From assembly GCA_964500225.1 (NCBI GenBank), contig CAZCOA010000001.1:124001-188000 (forward strand): a DNA stretch of 64,000 nucleotides, read 5' to 3'. This document shows, piece after piece, positions 18,284 through 27,986 of the stretch (positions are counted from its first letter, which is position 1; each line of letters opens with the position of its first letter). The DNA is from JAAYDY01 sp964500225. GTDB taxonomy: Bacteria > Planctomycetota > Phycisphaerae > FEN-1346 > JAACEH01. Made by a program: the position numbers and the translations under genes. The notes below the pieces were generated by a model. That model was given only the letters and a program-made list of their open reading frames with translations, was not told the origin of the DNA and did no database searches.

Positions 18284-18751
18284 TTGCAGCGAACCCTGGT
18301 CATTCTGAAACCCGATGCGATGCACCGACGCATGATCGGACGCATCATTCAACGATTCGAGGACAAAGGGCTGAAGCCCGTGGCGATGAAGATGATACGC
18401 ATGACGCCGGAACTGGCGGCGTGCCACTACGCCGAGCACAAGGGCAAACCGTTCTACGAGCCGCTGCTGAAGTTCATCACGAGCGCACCCGTGGTGGTCA
18501 TGGTGCTGGAAGCTCCCGCGGCCGTGGACATGGCGCGACGGATGGTCGGTCCGACGTTCGGGGCCGAGGCGCCCGCCGGCACCATTCGCGGCGATCTGGC
18601 CTTGTCCAATCGCTACAATCTGGTTCATGCCAGCGACGGCCCCGCATCGGCCGAAAGAGAGATCGCCCGGTTTTTCCGCCCCGACGAACTATGCCCTTGG
18701 ACGCCGTGCGACACGACGTGGATCTCCGAGTTGCCGTGGGACGACCAGTAG
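18284..18751 (+). CDS. ndk: nucleoside diphosphate kinase
   Basis: This 155-residue enzyme moves the gamma-phosphate from ATP to nucleoside diphosphates. The phosphohistidine lies in the family signature NLVHASDGPASAEREI, and the N-terminal LVILKPDAMHRRMIGRII is typical. The start is TTG at 18284, decided by a strong AAGGAG six bases upstream; an ATG 13 codons earlier gives an atypical extension. The C-terminus is about 10 residues longer than in many bacterial homologues. ligA follows after 15 bases. Confidence 0.96.
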   Translation: MQRTLVILKPDAMHRRMIGRIIQRFEDKGLKPVAMKMIRMTPELAACHYAEHKGKPFYEPLLKFITSAPVVVMVLEAPAAVDMARRMVGPTFGAEAPAGTIRGDLALSNRYNLVHASDGPASAEREIARFFRPDELCPWTPCDTTWISELPWDDQ

Positions 18752-18766
18752 GAGCTTTCGGGCCCC

Positions 18767-20788
18767 ATGAGCGACAACGTCGCCAAACGGATCGCCGAGC
18801 TTCGCCGCGAGATCGAACGGCATAACCGCCTCTACTATGTCGAGGCCGCGCCCGAAATCTCCGATGCCCACTACGACCGGCTCTATCAGGAACTCAAAAG
18901 CCTCGAAGAGGCCCACCCCGAGCTGGCCGATCCCAACTCGCCCACGCAACGCGTCGGCGGACAGCCCGTGGAACAGTTCGAAAGCGTCCCCCACGACGTG
19001 CCGATGCTCTCCATCGACAACACCTACTCGCCCGCGGAGGTCCGCGAGTTCGACGCCCGCGTGCGACGGTTTCTCGAGACCGACGAACCGATCGAATACG
19101 TCGTGGAACCAAAGATCGACGGCGTGGCCATCAGCCTGCACTATGAACGCGGCCGCCTGACGCGCGGCCTGACGCGCGGCGACGGCCGCGTCGGCGACGA
19201 CGTCACGGCAAACATCCGCACCATCCGCGACGTGCCGCTCGAGCTGCACGGCACCCCCCCGCCTGCGACCGTGTTGATCCGCGGCGAAGCGTACCTGACG
19301 CGGTCGCAGTTCGACCGTATCAACACCGAGCGCGAAGCCCAAGGGCTGCCCGTGTTCGCCAACCCGCGCAACGCCGCCGCCGGAAGCCTGAAGTTGCTGG
19401 ACTCGCGCGAAACGGCTCGCCGCAAACTCCGCTTTTTCGCCTACGCCATCGCGGCCATCGAAGGCGCCCCGCGCCCCCCCACACACGGCGACGCCCTCGC
19501 CCTGTTACGACAGTGGGGCCTGCCGGTCAATCCCGATATCACTGTTTGCCGCGGCATCGAGGCCGTCATTGCCGAGTTCGACCGGCGGCAGGCCGCGCGG
19601 CACAACCTGGATTACGACATCGACGGGCTGGTCATCAAAGTCAACTCGCTCGACCAGCAGGACCGCCTCGGCGCCACGACCAAGTCGCCCCGCTGGTGCA
19701 TCGCCTACAAGTTCGCCGCCGAACAAGCCGAGACCGTCGTGACGAGCATCGAAGTCCAGGTCGGCAAGACGGGCATCCTCACCCCCGTGGCCAACCTCGA
19801 ACCCGTGCAACTGGCCGGCACCACCGTGTCGCGGGCCAGCCTGCACAACTTCGACGAAATTCGCCGCAAGGACGTCCGCGAAGGCGACGTCGTCGTCATC
19901 GAAAAGGCCGGCGAGATCATTCCCCAAGTGGTCGAAGTCCGAACCGATCGGCGCAGCGTCGCTTCCACCGAGTTTCCTATTCCCCGGCAGTGCCCCGTGT
20001 GCGGCGGACCGGCCGTCCGCGATCCCGAGGGCGTTTACATCCGATGCGTCAACCCTGCCTGCCCCGCCCAACTCAAGGAACGCATCCGCTATTTCGCCGC
20101 CCGGGACCAGATGGACATCAAAGGCCTTGGCGACGCCCTGGTCGATCAACTCGTGGACAAACACCTGGTGAGTAGTCCGGCCGATCTGTACCGCCTCACG
20201 GCCGAGCAGGTGGCCGAACTCGACCGCATGGGTGAAACATCCGCCAGGAACCTGATGAAGCAGATCGAGGCGTCGAAGCAGCGAAGTCTCGACCGCGTGA
20301 TTGCGGCACTGAACGTCCGCCACGTAGGCCGCCATGTCGCCGCCGTTCTCGCCGACGAGTTCCACTCGATGGACGCCCTGGTGTCGGCCGCGGCCGATCC
20401 CTCGCGGCTCGAAGGAATACAAGAGATCGGCCCCGTCGTGGCCCAGAGCATCCATGACTTCTTCGCCGCCGAGGCCGGACGCGCCCTCGTCGAGGCTCTG
20501 CGTGCTGCCGGCGTCCGCATGGAAGCCGAGGCCCCTGCCCCTTCGGGGCCCCAGCCCCTGAGCGGCAAGACCCTCGTCGTCACCGGAACGCTCGCTCGGT
20601 TCTCGCGAAACCAAATCGAGGCGATGATCAAGTCGCTCGGCGGCCGCGCCACCTCGAGCGTCAGCAAAAACACGGATTTCCTGATTGCCGGCGACAACCC
20701 CGGCAGTAAACTCGACAAGGCTCGCACGCTCGGCGTTCGCGTGCTGTCGGAACAGGAATTCCTCGAGATGATAGGGCACGCTCCGTGA
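18767..20788 (+). CDS. ligA: NAD-dependent DNA ligase LigA
   Basis: This 673-residue enzyme seals nicks in DNA using NAD. The domains appear in order: the N-terminal Ia NMN-binding region (HNRLYYVEAAPEISDAHYD), the adenylation domain with the KxDG lysine in VVEPKIDGVAISL, an OB fold, a zinc finger (CPVCGG and CVNPACPAQLKERI), a helix-hairpin-helix region and a C-terminal BRCT domain (LSGKTLVVTGTLARFSR). Length and motif spacing are normal. It is followed with a four-base overlap by an exported protein of unknown function. Confidence 0.98.
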   Translation: MSDNVAKRIAELRREIERHNRLYYVEAAPEISDAHYDRLYQELKSLEEAHPELADPNSPTQRVGGQPVEQFESVPHDVPMLSIDNTYSPAEVREFDARVRRFLETDEPIEYVVEPKIDGVAISLHYERGRLTRGLTRGDGRVGDDVTANIRTIRDVPLELHGTPPPATVLIRGEAYLTRSQFDRINTEREAQGLPVFANPRNAAAGSLKLLDSRETARRKLRFFAYAIAAIEGAPRPPTHGDALALLRQWGLPVNPDITVCRGIEAVIAEFDRRQAARHNLDYDIDGLVIKVNSLDQQDRLGATTKSPRWCIAYKFAAEQAETVVTSIEVQVGKTGILTPVANLEPVQLAGTTVSRASLHNFDEIRRKDVREGDVVVIEKAGEIIPQVVEVRTDRRSVASTEFPIPRQCPVCGGPAVRDPEGVYIRCVNPACPAQLKERIRYFAARDQMDIKGLGDALVDQLVDKHLVSSPADLYRLTAEQVAELDRMGETSARNLMKQIEASKQRSLDRVIAALNVRHVGRHVAAVLADEFHSMDALVSAAADPSRLEGIQEIGPVVAQSIHDFFAAEAGRALVEALRAAGVRMEAEAPAPSGPQPLSGKTLVVTGTLARFSRNQIEAMIKSLGGRATSSVSKNTDFLIAGDNPGSKLDKARTLGVRVLSEQEFLEMIGHAP

Positions 20789-22641
20789 GACGCGCACCGT
20801 ATCATTTGGCATGGTTCACCATGATAATCGCGGCGGCACTGGCCCTGCCGGCCGTCGGGACGGCTCGCGCCGACAGCGATCCCATGGTCGCCGAACCGGC
20901 GCCGCCGTCGCCGATGACCGCGACGCCGCAGCACGACGCGCCACCCTCCGACGCCGCCGAGCCGAAGCCGGCTCCTGCCGCAACCCCCGCCGACAAACAC
21001 CCCCAGGGCGTCCTCAACCAGGCCGCGTGGTACCTCATGGGATACGAGAAGCACAAGATCGGCTACCTGAACCGGGCCCTTTACGCCCTCGACGGCGACG
21101 ACTCGGGCGCCGCCTACCGCCTGGAGGTCCGACGGTTCATGCGCAGCAGCCTCTCGATCGCCCAGGCCGATTGCCTTGAAGAGAGCGTCATGTGGCTCGA
21201 CGCATCGTTCGGCGCAATGCGGTTCCGCACCATCCGCCGCCTCGCGGGCGAACCGGAACTGACACTCGAGGGTGCCGTGGCCGACGGCCGCCTGAACGTC
21301 GAGGCCGTCTGCGGCGACCAAACGCGGCGCTGGACCGTCGATGCGCCCGCCGGCGCCACCTTCGGCGGCGCGCTGCCGATCTGGTTGGCCGGCCGGAATA
21401 TTGCCGAGGGCGGCGCCTGGACCCGAACCTTCATCAACGAACGCAACGGATCGCCGTCGGGCAATCCCGTGCGGTACCGCACGATCCGGAAGGCCGCTCT
21501 TACCCTCGACGGCAAACGGCAGGACGCCTGGCTGGTGGCCGAAGAGAACGGCCTGGCACGCACGCTCCATGTGCTTTGCGCCGACGGCCGCCTCTACCAG
21601 TCCATCGGGCAGAACCACAATCAGACCCTCGAGGAGATCGACGGCAACAAAGCCGCCGGCCTGAAGCTTGACGGCGACATCAAGTGGCAGAACGCCGTGC
21701 CGCTGAAGGTCGGCGACGGCCTCAGCAGCGAGGCCTACGGCTACAAGCTCACGCTCCCCGACTATCCCTACGTGCCGCTCGTGGCCAACGACGGCGGGCT
21801 CGTGCTGATCGCGAACCTGCTGGGCGACGACGTGCTGGCCGTCGTCGCCGCACCGATCCGCGCCGGCGACCCGCAAGCAGCCGAACGGCTCTACCAAGTC
21901 ACCACGCTTTTCGGCATCCGCGGCGAACCCACGTGCAGCCAGAAAACCATCGACGGCCTGACGGCCCAGATCCGTTCGGCGACGTCGCCGATGCTCGGCC
22001 GCGAGATGGGCAGCCGATTCGCCGTCGTGATCCGCGACGACATCGGCTACCTCATCGGCCACATGGCCGCGTGGCCCGCCAAGGTGGACGCCCGCGACGT
22101 CCTCAGCCGCCTGTTAGCGAGCGTCCGCTGGACCCGGCCCTTCGGCCGCGAACAGGGTTTCTGGAACGGCCGCCGCTACGAGAGCCACACCTACGGCTAT
22201 CGCGTGGAGCTCCCGTCGGACGGGTGGCGGTTGCCGCAGCAGCGAAAAGGCGTGCCGACCAATCTCGAAATCGTCCGCCAGGACGGCGCCGCCGTCATCA
22301 CATTGATGGTGCAGCCCGCCCAGACCGGTATCACGGCCGACGCCGTGGCCGCCAATTATCGCAAGACCATCGAGCAGGCCATGAGCCCTGCGGTTCAGGT
22401 GACGCAGAACGCTTGCACCCTGGACGGCACACCCGCCGTCCAGCTCGCCTATGACGCCAACGCCATCGACAACGAGCCCACGTGCACCCGACATATCATT
22501 GCCGTCAACGGCAATCACTGGTACTTGTGGACGCTCGTGAGCAAGACAACCGCTCTGAAGGCTGCCGAGGCCGCCTTCGACGCCACCCTAAAGACCTTCA
22601 CGTTCGGTGCCGACCATGAAAGCCCAGCGACTGACAACTGA
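20785..22641 (+). CDS. exported protein of unknown function with PsbP/DcrB-like C-terminal region
   Basis: This 618-residue protein starts at GTG 20785 (GTGA overlap with the ligA stop). It has a signal peptide (FTMIIAAALALPAVGTARAD) and a Pro/Ala/Thr-rich linker, followed by a large extracytoplasmic region. Residues about 465-610 (YESHTYGYRVELPSDGWRL to NHWYLWTLVSKTTALKAAEAAF) have the pattern of PsbP/DcrB-like (DUF1795) domains: an amphipathic lipid- or envelope-associated fold. A similar weaker unit may lie at about 310-440 (EAYGYKLTLPDYPYVPL), so the protein may carry two such domains. No catalytic motif was recognised. It is probably co-transcribed with ligA and the following membrane protein. 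Confidence 0.75.
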   Translation: MRRAPYHLAWFTMIIAAALALPAVGTARADSDPMVAEPAPPSPMTATPQHDAPPSDAAEPKPAPAATPADKHPQGVLNQAAWYLMGYEKHKIGYLNRALYALDGDDSGAAYRLEVRRFMRSSLSIAQADCLEESVMWLDASFGAMRFRTIRRLAGEPELTLEGAVADGRLNVEAVCGDQTRRWTVDAPAGATFGGALPIWLAGRNIAEGGAWTRTFINERNGSPSGNPVRYRTIRKAALTLDGKRQDAWLVAEENGLARTLHVLCADGRLYQSIGQNHNQTLEEIDGNKAAGLKLDGDIKWQNAVPLKVGDGLSSEAYGYKLTLPDYPYVPLVANDGGLVLIANLLGDDVLAVVAAPIRAGDPQAAERLYQVTTLFGIRGEPTCSQKTIDGLTAQIRSATSPMLGREMGSRFAVVIRDDIGYLIGHMAAWPAKVDARDVLSRLLASVRWTRPFGREQGFWNGRRYESHTYGYRVELPSDGWRLPQQRKGVPTNLEIVRQDGAAVITLMVQPAQTGITADAVAANYRKTIEQAMSPAVQVTQNACTLDGTPAVQLAYDANAIDNEPTCTRHIIAVNGNHWYLWTLVSKTTALKAAEAAFDATLKTFTFGADHESPATDN

Positions 22642-23113
22642 TTTGGCCATTGCCGGTCTGCTTCTCGGCGCCACCGGCCTGGTGGTCAACATCTTCGGCC
22701 TGTTCCATTACATCTCCCTCTTGAGCACCGGAGCTGCCGCCGCGGAGGAAGACCGCGTTCGCAGCATCTACGTCTTTATGAACCTCCCGCTCAAAGTGGC
22801 GCTGATCATCTGTTCGATCGCAATGCTCTACCGCTGCCGCTGGGGCCGCGCGGCCATGACCGTCGTCGGCCTCGTCAGCATCGCCCACAGCGCCGTGGCC
22901 ACCGTCGCGCTCGAACGGAGCATTCTCCACTACTGGATCAACATCGCCGGCCCCGTCGCCTGGGTCAAGGGCTGGGACTGGGTGGTCCTGGCCCTGGTCG
23001 TGCTCTTTTACGGGTTCATGATCTGGCACCTGCATCGCCGGCCGACGCGCGACGAGTTCGGCCGCCCCGACGGTCGCCCGCTCGACTGGAATGCCACCGG
23101 AGCCGACACCTGA
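22616..23113 (+). CDS. four-helix membrane protein of unknown function
   Basis: This 165-residue protein has four predicted membrane helices (LAIAGLLLGATGLVVNIFGL, ALIICSIAMLY, MTVVGLVSIAHSAVATVAL and WVVLALVVLFYGFMIWHL) and a charged cytosolic tail (RRPTRDEFGRPDGRP). I do not recognise the family. The ATG at 22616 was chosen; a GTG three codons earlier is also possible. It overlaps the 3' end of the preceding exported-protein gene in another frame, suggesting coupled translation. Confidence 0.7.
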   Translation: MKAQRLTTDLAIAGLLLGATGLVVNIFGLFHYISLLSTGAAAAEEDRVRSIYVFMNLPLKVALIICSIAMLYRCRWGRAAMTVVGLVSIAHSAVATVALERSILHYWINIAGPVAWVKGWDWVVLALVVLFYGFMIWHLHRRPTRDEFGRPDGRPLDWNATGADT

Positions 23114-23138
23114 CGCCGTCGGCAGAGGATGGGCCTCC

Positions 23139-23909
23139 ATGCGATTCCGCCCGCTTCATCCCTGGAACATCGCCTACGACGAGGCCGTAGCCGTGCAGAG
23201 GCAACTGCGCGCCTTGTTGCGCGACGACGTTCCCCTGGATGTCCGACGTCTGCGAACCGTGGCCGGCGCCGACGTGGCCTATGAAACCCGACGCCGCCCC
23301 CGCCACGGCCGCCCCGACGACGAGCCGGCGGCCCGGTTCGTTGCCGCCGTCGTGGTCATGCGGCTGCCTTCGTTGGAGATTATCGAAACCGCCGTGGCTG
23401 CGGCCGAGACGTGTTTCCCCTATATTCCCGGCTTGCTGAGTTTCCGCGAGGGCCCCGCCCTCGAGCGGGCCTTCGAACAACTCACCGTCCAGCCCGACGC
23501 CATCCTGTTCGACGGCCAGGGCATGGCTCATCCGCGCGGTCTCGGCCTGGCGTCCCACATCGGGCTGCTCCTGGACGCCACGACTGTCGGCTGCGCCAAG
23601 AGCCGCCTCTACGGCATCACGCGCGGCGAGCCCGGCCCGCGCCGCGGCAACCGACGGGCACTGCTCGCCCCGGCCGATCCACACGGCGCGTTCGCCCCCG
23701 GCCAACGCATCGGCACCGTCCTGCGCACCCGCGACAACGTCAAACCCGTCTGGGTCTCCGTCGGCCACCGCATCGACCTCGCCGGCGCTGAACGGCTCGT
23801 GCTCCTGACGACCCGCGGACGCCGGCTTTGCGAACCCATCCGCGCCGCCCATCATCTCGTCAACGACGCCCTGCGCCGCTCCATATCCGGCACACCCCGG
23901 ACCGACTGA
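23139..23909 (+). CDS. nfi: endonuclease V
   Basis: This 256-residue repair nuclease nicks DNA one base 3' of deoxyinosine. Conserved elements are the first metal-binding Asp in RTVAGADVAY, the PYIPGLLSFREGPALERAF block with its catalytic Glu, and LFDGQGMAHPRGLGLASHIG with the second Asp. The C-terminal tail is longer than in E. coli. The ATG at 23139 (MRFRPLHPWNIAYDEAV) has AGAGGA nine bases upstream; the frame is open upstream but overlaps the preceding gene. Length and motifs fit an active enzyme. Confidence 0.93.
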   Translation: MRFRPLHPWNIAYDEAVAVQRQLRALLRDDVPLDVRRLRTVAGADVAYETRRRPRHGRPDDEPAARFVAAVVVMRLPSLEIIETAVAAAETCFPYIPGLLSFREGPALERAFEQLTVQPDAILFDGQGMAHPRGLGLASHIGLLLDATTVGCAKSRLYGITRGEPGPRRGNRRALLAPADPHGAFAPGQRIGTVLRTRDNVKPVWVSVGHRIDLAGAERLVLLTTRGRRLCEPIRAAHHLVNDALRRSISGTPRTD

Positions 23910-23924
23910 ACAGAACCTCAACGA

Positions 23925-23952
23925 TTGACACGCGAAAGATTGCCCTTACACT
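23925..23952 (+). promoter_or_regulatory. promoter of the GH78-like gene
   Basis: A consensus TTGACA (23925-23930), a 16-base spacer and TACACT (23947-23952) lie 91 bases before the GTG start of the rhamnosidase-like gene. Confidence 0.5.
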
Positions 23953-24042
23953 GAACGCTTCAGGGGCGTCGCCGACGCAAACGCGTGGTGGCAACCGCAT
24001 CCTTTGCGATCTTCGCGGCGCACCGTGAATCGGAGACATGCC

Positions 24043-26409
24043 GTGGAAACCAATCACCCGCTGCGGTCCGCCAAGTGGATCTGGCCCGAAAGGTCGTACG
24101 ACATGCGGAACACCTACGCCCAGTTCCGCAAGGACTTCCGCCTGGCGCACGTGCCGCCGCGAGCCCCCTTCTACATCACCGCCGACCAGAACTATATGCT
24201 CTACGTCAACGGCCGCTACGTCGGCCGCGGGCCGGCTCGCGGCTACCAGGTCACCTGGGCCTACGACGAGTACGACCTGGCCGCGCACCTGGTCAAGGGA
24301 CACAACTGGATCAGCATCCGCGCCTACAACGGCGGCATCAGCAACTTCCAGTACCAGTACCAGTGGCACGCCGGGCTGCTGTGCGCGGCCAGGTGGGGCC
24401 GGTTCCAACTCGTCAGCGACGCCTCGTGGCCGTCGCGCGTCTCGGCGGCCGTCAAGCCCGACGTCGTTCGCGTCAGTCGCCAGATGAACCTTCAGGAACA
24501 CGTGGACGCGCGCCTCGACGACCAGGACTGGATTCGCTCCGCCCGCCGGCCGCGCGATTGGCCGCAGACCTCCGCCGCGCGACCCTTCGGCGTCATGCCG
24601 TGGCACAGCCTCGAACCGCGCGGCCTGCCCAACCTGGCCGAGCGGATGCTCATCTACCAGCGCACCTGCACCGCCGCCGAGGGCCGCTGCGCCGACGGAT
24701 ACCAGGACACGCCCAACGCCACCGACCTGCTGCGCCATGAGTGGCCCAAAACCCGCTGGCACAAGGCCCTGCCGGGCGAAATTACGCACGACGCCTTCGC
24801 CTTCACGCTGCCCGCCGCCGGCGCCGACCGCTACGCCGCCGTCAGCGTGGACCTCGGGCAACTCTCCGTCGGCACCCTCATCGTCGAGGCTGACGGCGCC
24901 GCCGGCGGCGAAATCCTGGACCTGTTCTTCTGCGAGGCCCTCGAGCCCGGCGGCCAACCGGCCCTCGTCCTCCAGCACGTCAGCCAGGTCTCCATGTCGT
25001 CGCGACTGCGCCTGCGTCGAGGACGCACCCGGTTCGAGTTCTTCCACATGATGGGACACCGCTACGTGACCGCCATCGCCCGCGACACGCGGCGGCCCCT
25101 CCGCCTCCGGCTCAGCCTTCGCGAAACAATCTATCCGCACGCCATCAAGGGCCGATTCGAGTGCGGCGACGACGTCCTCAACGACATTCACCGCATCAGT
25201 GTCCGCACGCAGCAAATCTGTTCCCTCGACGCCTACGTCGATACGCCCTGGCGCGAGCAGGCCCAGTGGTGGGGCGACGCTCGCGTCCAGGCTCGCAACA
25301 CCTTCTACATCAGCGGCGACACCCGGCTCCTCGTCCGCGGCATCCGATGCCTGGCCCGGCAGGAGGTACCCAACGGCCTCACCTACGGCCACGCGCCGAC
25401 CAACTCCCACGGTTCCATTCTGCCCGATTTTTCCCTCATCTGGGCATTGACCCTCTGGGACTACTACTGGCAGACCGGCGATGCCTCGCTCGTCCGCCAG
25501 CAGTGGCCGCGCGTTGAGCGCCTACTCGGCTACTTCACCGGCGAGGGCCGCGGACGTCACGGCCTGCTCCGATACGACGAGCGGTACTGGCTCTTCCTCG
25601 ACTGGACCGACATCCACAAGCAGGGCACGCCGACGCTGCTCAACCTGTGGTACGTCCTGACGCTCGAAAAACTGGCCGCGCTAGCCGGCGCCGCCGGCAT
25701 GCCCAACCAACGACGACACCTGATCGAGCTCTGGAATGAGCAGAAACGCCGCGTCCTGGCCAAGCTGTGGGACTGCCGCAAGGGGTTGTTCCGCGACGGT
25801 CTGACGCTTGAAGGCCGGCCCGTCGCCGCATGGTCCATCCACAATCAGACGCTGGCCATTCTGTGCGGCCTGAAGCGCGAGTGCTGGCCGCAGATGGTTC
25901 GCAAGCGGCTCCTGCCCTACCTCCAGGGCCGTAAGGTACCCGGCGCCAAACCGTCCGCCTACTGGGTCACATACGTCTATGACGTGATGGAGCAACTCGG
26001 CTACGCGCGCGAGGTCGTCCAGCACATCCGTACCGCCTATGCACCCATGATTCCCTATGGCGGCACGTGGGAAACGTTCGATTTTCCCGTCGGTTTCGGC
26101 AGCACGTCGCACGCCTGGTCGGCGCACCCGATCTATCACCTCGCCGGCGCGGTCGGCGGCGTATTTCAGGCCGACGTGGCCTGGCGGCGGATCGTCTTCG
26201 CCCCAGTGCTCGATCTGCCGCAGACCGATCGTGCGACCGTCGTCATTCCCACACCGCGCGGGCTCGTGCGCGCCGCTTGGAGACGCCGCGACTCGACCGC
26301 CGACGTGCAGTTGTCGCTCCCCAGGGGCGTGACCGCCGAGGTGCGGCTCCCCGGCATCCGCAAAACCTCCGTCACCGGCCGCAACCACTGGTCGGCGAGG
26401 CTCGACTGA
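24043..26409 (+). CDS. alpha-L-rhamnosidase-like glycoside hydrolase (GH78 type)
   Basis: This 788-residue protein begins with beta-sandwich domains (ITADQNYMLYVNGRYVGRGP is the usual N-domain of GH78 enzymes), continues with an (alpha/alpha)6 barrel from about residue 360, and ends in a small beta domain. The barrel segment LDAYVDTPWREQAQWWGDAR corresponds to the family block holding the general acid Glu, and GGTWETFDFPVGFGSTSHAW carries the second Glu and the conserved His-Ala-Trp. The start is GTG 24043 with GGAG seven bases upstream; a TTG 13 codons earlier gives an arginine-rich start. No signal peptide is seen, so it probably acts on imported oligosaccharides in the cytoplasm, releasing rhamnose or a related sugar. 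A MATE transporter follows after 22 bases. Confidence 0.87.
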   Translation: METNHPLRSAKWIWPERSYDMRNTYAQFRKDFRLAHVPPRAPFYITADQNYMLYVNGRYVGRGPARGYQVTWAYDEYDLAAHLVKGHNWISIRAYNGGISNFQYQYQWHAGLLCAARWGRFQLVSDASWPSRVSAAVKPDVVRVSRQMNLQEHVDARLDDQDWIRSARRPRDWPQTSAARPFGVMPWHSLEPRGLPNLAERMLIYQRTCTAAEGRCADGYQDTPNATDLLRHEWPKTRWHKALPGEITHDAFAFTLPAAGADRYAAVSVDLGQLSVGTLIVEADGAAGGEILDLFFCEALEPGGQPALVLQHVSQVSMSSRLRLRRGRTRFEFFHMMGHRYVTAIARDTRRPLRLRLSLRETIYPHAIKGRFECGDDVLNDIHRISVRTQQICSLDAYVDTPWREQAQWWGDARVQARNTFYISGDTRLLVRGIRCLARQEVPNGLTYGHAPTNSHGSILPDFSLIWALTLWDYYWQTGDASLVRQQWPRVERLLGYFTGEGRGRHGLLRYDERYWLFLDWTDIHKQGTPTLLNLWYVLTLEKLAALAGAAGMPNQRRHLIELWNEQKRRVLAKLWDCRKGLFRDGLTLEGRPVAAWSIHNQTLAILCGLKRECWPQMVRKRLLPYLQGRKVPGAKPSAYWVTYVYDVMEQLGYAREVVQHIRTAYAPMIPYGGTWETFDFPVGFGSTSHAWSAHPIYHLAGAVGGVFQADVAWRRIVFAPVLDLPQTDRATVVIPTPRGLVRAAWRRRDSTADVQLSLPRGVTAEVRLPGIRKTSVTGRNHWSARLD

Positions 26410-26431
26410 TCGGAAAACAACGGCTCGGCCC

Positions 26432-27955
26432 ATGGCCTTTGGTCTCCGACAACTTCAGCCCGAGGAAATGGGGCGCGGCGGCGTCACGCGGACCCTCATC
26501 CGGTTGGCCGTCCCCTCGGCGGTCGCCGGCCTGCTGGCGACGACCTACGAAGCCGTGGACGGTCTGTTCATCAGTTGGCTCGGCGTCAAGCAGATCACCG
26601 GCGTCGCGTTCGGATCGACGCTGCTGTTCTTCGCCTTCGCCATCGGCGCTGCCGTTCAGCTCGGCGTGGCAACGCTGCTCAGCCGCCGCCTGGGCGAGAA
26701 CGATCCCGAGGGCGCTCGCAACGTCCTGGAGCAGGCACTGCTGGTCTCCTTCGCGGTCGGCATGATCGGATCCCTGCTCGGTCCCCTGACGGCCAAACCC
26801 ATCGTGGCCTGGCTCGGCGCGTCGGACGACGAACTCACCCACGGCGCCCGATACATCAGCCGCATCACCCTCGGCATGGTCTTCATGCACGTCGGCATGA
26901 CCGCCGAAGCCGGCCTCCGGGCCCAGGGCAACACCGTCACGGGCATGCACGTGTCGCTCCTCGGCAACGTCGCCAATCTCATCCTGGACGGGTTCCTGAT
27001 CTTCGGTCCGAACAATCCCGCTCGCGACGCGCCCCAGGTGTGGGGCCTGCGACAGGCGGCCGCCTTCTTCACGGATCACGGTTTCGATCTTGGCGTCCAA
27101 GGCGGCGCCAACGCCACGCTGATGACGCGACTGCTGGTCGCCGTGCTCCTGCTGGCGGCACTGTGCTCCAAGCGGACGCGCGTCCGAGCCGGCGCCCCGT
27201 GGCAGATCCGACCCAACGACTTCTGGCGGACCATCGGACGAATCTACTTCCTCGGCGTCCCCGTCACCGTGAGCATCGTCGGCATGGCCGTCTCCAACGG
27301 AGCCATCAACTGGATTCTCAGCCAGCACAACTCCACCGCCGCCGGTGTCCTCAACATCGCCCGACGCCTCGAAATGTTTGCTTTCGTCCCGATCTTCAGC
27401 CTCAGCGGCGCCGTCGTCCCCGTCGTCAGCTACAACCTCGGCGCCAGGCTCATCCCGCGCTGCCGCCGCGCCATCCTCATGGGGTGCCTCATCGCCGGCG
27501 TCCTGATGGGTGCCTTCGGAGCCGTCATCTTCGTCTTCCCGGCCCCCGTGCTGCGACTGTTCACCCAGGACCCCGACATGATCGCCATGGGCGTCTCGTA
27601 CCTGCGGATCAACTCGTGGTCCTACTTCTTCGTCGGTTGCGACATCATCCTCTCGGCCGGTCTCCAGGGTCTCGGCCGCGCCATCCTCTCCACCCTGGCA
27701 CAACTGACCCGAGCCGTCTTCGTCAAGATTCCCGCCGCATGGGTTCTGGCCACCTTCGTGGGCGTCACCGGCGTCTGGATCAGCAACCCCATCTCCACCC
27801 TCGCCTGCTTTTTGCTCGCTGCCGTCCTCATGGGGTGGGCCCTGCGACACGTCCCTCGCCACCCCCCGCGCGGCGAGGCTGCTGCGGCCCCGCACGAGGT
27901 GATCGCCCCCGCCGACCTCCCGCCCGCCGGCGACATGCCCCCGGCGATGGATTGA
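26432..27955 (+). CDS. MATE family efflux transporter
   Basis: This 507-residue multidrug and toxin extrusion (MATE) family transporter has about 12 membrane helices. It starts with the MATE-typical GGVTRTLIRLAVPSAVAGLL and DGLFISWLGVKQITGVAFG, has the repeat-half counterpart FWRTIGRIYFLGVPVTVSI, and LQGLGRAILSTLAQLTRAVF in the second half. Such proteins export cationic compounds using H+ or Na+ gradients. The start codon has only a weak ribosome binding site. The substrate cannot be told. The short C-terminal tail is Pro/Ala-rich and cytosolic. Confidence 0.93.
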   Translation: MAFGLRQLQPEEMGRGGVTRTLIRLAVPSAVAGLLATTYEAVDGLFISWLGVKQITGVAFGSTLLFFAFAIGAAVQLGVATLLSRRLGENDPEGARNVLEQALLVSFAVGMIGSLLGPLTAKPIVAWLGASDDELTHGARYISRITLGMVFMHVGMTAEAGLRAQGNTVTGMHVSLLGNVANLILDGFLIFGPNNPARDAPQVWGLRQAAAFFTDHGFDLGVQGGANATLMTRLLVAVLLLAALCSKRTRVRAGAPWQIRPNDFWRTIGRIYFLGVPVTVSIVGMAVSNGAINWILSQHNSTAAGVLNIARRLEMFAFVPIFSLSGAVVPVVSYNLGARLIPRCRRAILMGCLIAGVLMGAFGAVIFVFPAPVLRLFTQDPDMIAMGVSYLRINSWSYFFVGCDIILSAGLQGLGRAILSTLAQLTRAVFVKIPAAWVLATFVGVTGVWISNPISTLACFLLAAVLMGWALRHVPRHPPRGEAAAAPHEVIAPADLPPAGDMPPAMD

Positions 27956-27986
27956 TCTGGCGGGCCGTCAAGCGTATGCTGGCGGC

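Noticed and set aside
20146..22062. Long minus-strand open frame opposite ligA and the exported protein
   Set aside because: Both plus-strand genes are supported by motifs, a signal peptide and ribosome binding sites; the antisense frame has none.
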